From positions 1 through 42,547 of the forward strand of contig VBOR01000036.1 in NCBI GenBank assembly GCA_005893165.1: a stretch of DNA of 42,547 bases. Direction: 5' to 3'. The notes under the pieces are model-generated. The model was not told the origin of the DNA, did no database searches, and saw only the letters and a list, made by a program, of their open reading frames with translations. Both the position numbers and the translations under genes were made by a program. The stretch comes from Candidatus Eiseniibacteriota bacterium (lineage in GTDB: Bacteria; Eisenbacteria; RBG-16-71-46; SZUA-252). Numbering within the stretch: the stretch's first letter is position 1; each line of letters opens with the position of its first letter. Shown one piece after another: positions 41,752-42,547 of the stretch.

Positions 41752-42547
41752 ATGAGTCGAATTGGAATCGGCGTTGCCATGATCTTTCTAGGAATCGCGT
41801 CCCTGGGCGTCTTCGTCGCCTCGGGCGATTCCTCGTTCAAGGTCTCCCACCGCATTCTTCTCGGCGGCGAGGGAGGGTGGGACGCACTGACCGTGGACTC
41901 GTCCACCCACCGCCTCTTCGTCACGCACGGGACCCGGGTGCAGGTGGTGGATACGCGAACCGACAAGGTGCTCGGGGAGATCCCCGACACGCCCGGGGTC
42001 CACGGGGTCGCGCTCGCGCCGGATCTGGGACGCGGGTTCACGAGCAATGGCCGCGACTCCTCGGTGACGATGTTCGATCTGAACTCTCTGGCCGTCCTCG
42101 GGAAGCTCAAGCTCAACGCCCGAAATCCGGACGCGATCGAATACGATCCCGTCTCGAAACGTGTCTTCGCGTTCAACGGCGGCAGCGCGAGCGCGACGGC
42201 GATCGAGGCTGCGGCGGATACGGTCATCGGCAGCGTGCCGCTCGGAGGGAAACCTGAATTCGCGGCCGCCGACGGGAAGGGCATGGTCTACGTGAATCTC
42301 GAGGACTCGAGCGCCGTCCTCGCCTTCGACGCCCGCACACTCCAGATCGTGCACCGGTGGCCGCTCGCTCCGGGAGAGGAGCCGAGCGGTTTGGCCATGG
42401 ACCGGGAGCACCGGAGGCTCTTCGCGGGTTGCTCCAACGAGAAATTGGTCGTGCTCGATGCCGGCGACGGGCGCGTCGTCAGCGTTCTTCCTATCGGCAA
42501 GAACGTCGACGGGGTGGCGTTCGATCCCAAGAGGCAGCTCGTATTCA
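41752..42547 (+). CDS. YncE-like beta-propeller protein, 3' end cut by window
   Basis: ATG 41752 with GAGGAGCG about ten bases upstream; the frame is open to the window end (265 codons). Signal or anchor segment at residues 5-24 (GVAMIFLGIASLGVFVAS). Then there are about 40-residue repeats of the YVTN/YncE type, each with a buried hydrophobic strand and an R-x-F/V-F turn: LTVDSSTHRLFVTHGTRVQV, IEYDPVSKRVFAFNGG, GLAMDREHRRLFAGCSN, GVAFDPKRQLVF. Such propellers in the periplasm bind proteins, DNA or small ligands; no catalytic motif is visible. It follows the broken S8 gene by about 100 bp and nothing further can be said of its operon. Confidence 0.8.
   Translation, partial: MSRIGIGVAMIFLGIASLGVFVASGDSSFKVSHRILLGGEGGWDALTVDSSTHRLFVTHGTRVQVVDTRTDKVLGEIPDTPGVHGVALAPDLGRGFTSNGRDSSVTMFDLNSLAVLGKLKLNARNPDAIEYDPVSKRVFAFNGGSASATAIEAAADTVIGSVPLGGKPEFAAADGKGMVYVNLEDSSAVLAFDARTLQIVHRWPLAPGEEPSGLAMDREHRRLFAGCSNEKLVVLDAGDGRVVSVLPIGKNVDGVAFDPKRQLVF

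Noticed and set aside
1-42547. tRNA, rRNA, CRISPR, insertion sequence or prophage
   Set aside because: No cloverleaf, short spaced repeats, transposase or phage protein was recognised on either strand.

Overview
The window is 42.5 kb of GC-rich bacterial DNA carrying about 28 protein genes on both strands. I see no rRNA, tRNA, CRISPR array, insertion sequence or phage gene. Several features point to the FCB superphylum: at least five secreted proteins end in the same FlgD-like / type IX-type C-terminal sandwich (…SGVYf.r…), there is a PorV-like outer-membrane protein, and there are large TonB-dependent receptors, an M13 peptidase and multi-membrane glycosyltransferases. Candidatus Eisenbacteria is my best guess. 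Gemmatimonadota, Latescibacteria or Zixibacteria are alternatives. This is inference from gene content, not a phylogenetic result.

Layout. 1-2436: a partial outer-membrane barrel-like protein, a small FlgD-tail protein and a PorV-like barrel. 2471-6660: an ICMT-like membrane methyltransferase, an unrecognised 667-aa exported protein and, convergent to it, a secreted zinc phospholipase C/Het-C-like enzyme. 6757-10720: two GT39/ArnT-like membrane glycosyltransferases, the second with a TPR-like tail. 10850-19641: a 920-aa TonB receptor, a small membrane protein, a large secreted repeat protein split into two frames, and a second TonB receptor whose N-terminus is broken. 19649-23388 (minus strand): a MASE1 hybrid histidine kinase split by a frame break, and an SGNH-like esterase with a sorting tail. 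23509-29827: an exported cupin, two more GT39-like enzymes (the second a paralogue of the one at 8606) and an M13 metallopeptidase. 29832-31828 (minus): a membrane protein plus von Willebrand A protein pair. 32087-36631: an arylsulfotransferase-like protein and a PKD protein, both with sorting tails. 36657-39823: a terminator, an extended -10 promoter, a possible leaderless 40-codon ORF with a Cys-Ile-Cys, then the overlapping operon cysteine synthase / JAMM peptidase / (MoaD-CysO-like carrier + MoeB-like E1 + rhodanese fusion). 39883-42547: a frame-broken S8 peptidase and the start of a YncE-like beta-propeller protein that runs off the window.

The most interesting system is the sulfur-carrier operon at 36.9-39.8 kb. 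It has the parts of the mycobacterial CysM-CysO-Mec-MoeZ cysteine route. Here, however, the ubiquitin-like carrier is fused in front of its own activating enzyme and rhodanese, so its diglycine is internal. The overlapping JAMM peptidase gene could encode the protease that frees it, and the leader may carry a cysteine-sensing leaderless ORF.

A second striking pattern is a series of genes with a piece missing from inside a conserved domain, often with a change of frame (about 16.23, 16.73, 17.64, 21.36 and 41.37 kb, and possibly 27.8 kb). Either the assembly has dropped short segments or several genes are decaying. Functional calls for those genes should be read with this in mind.
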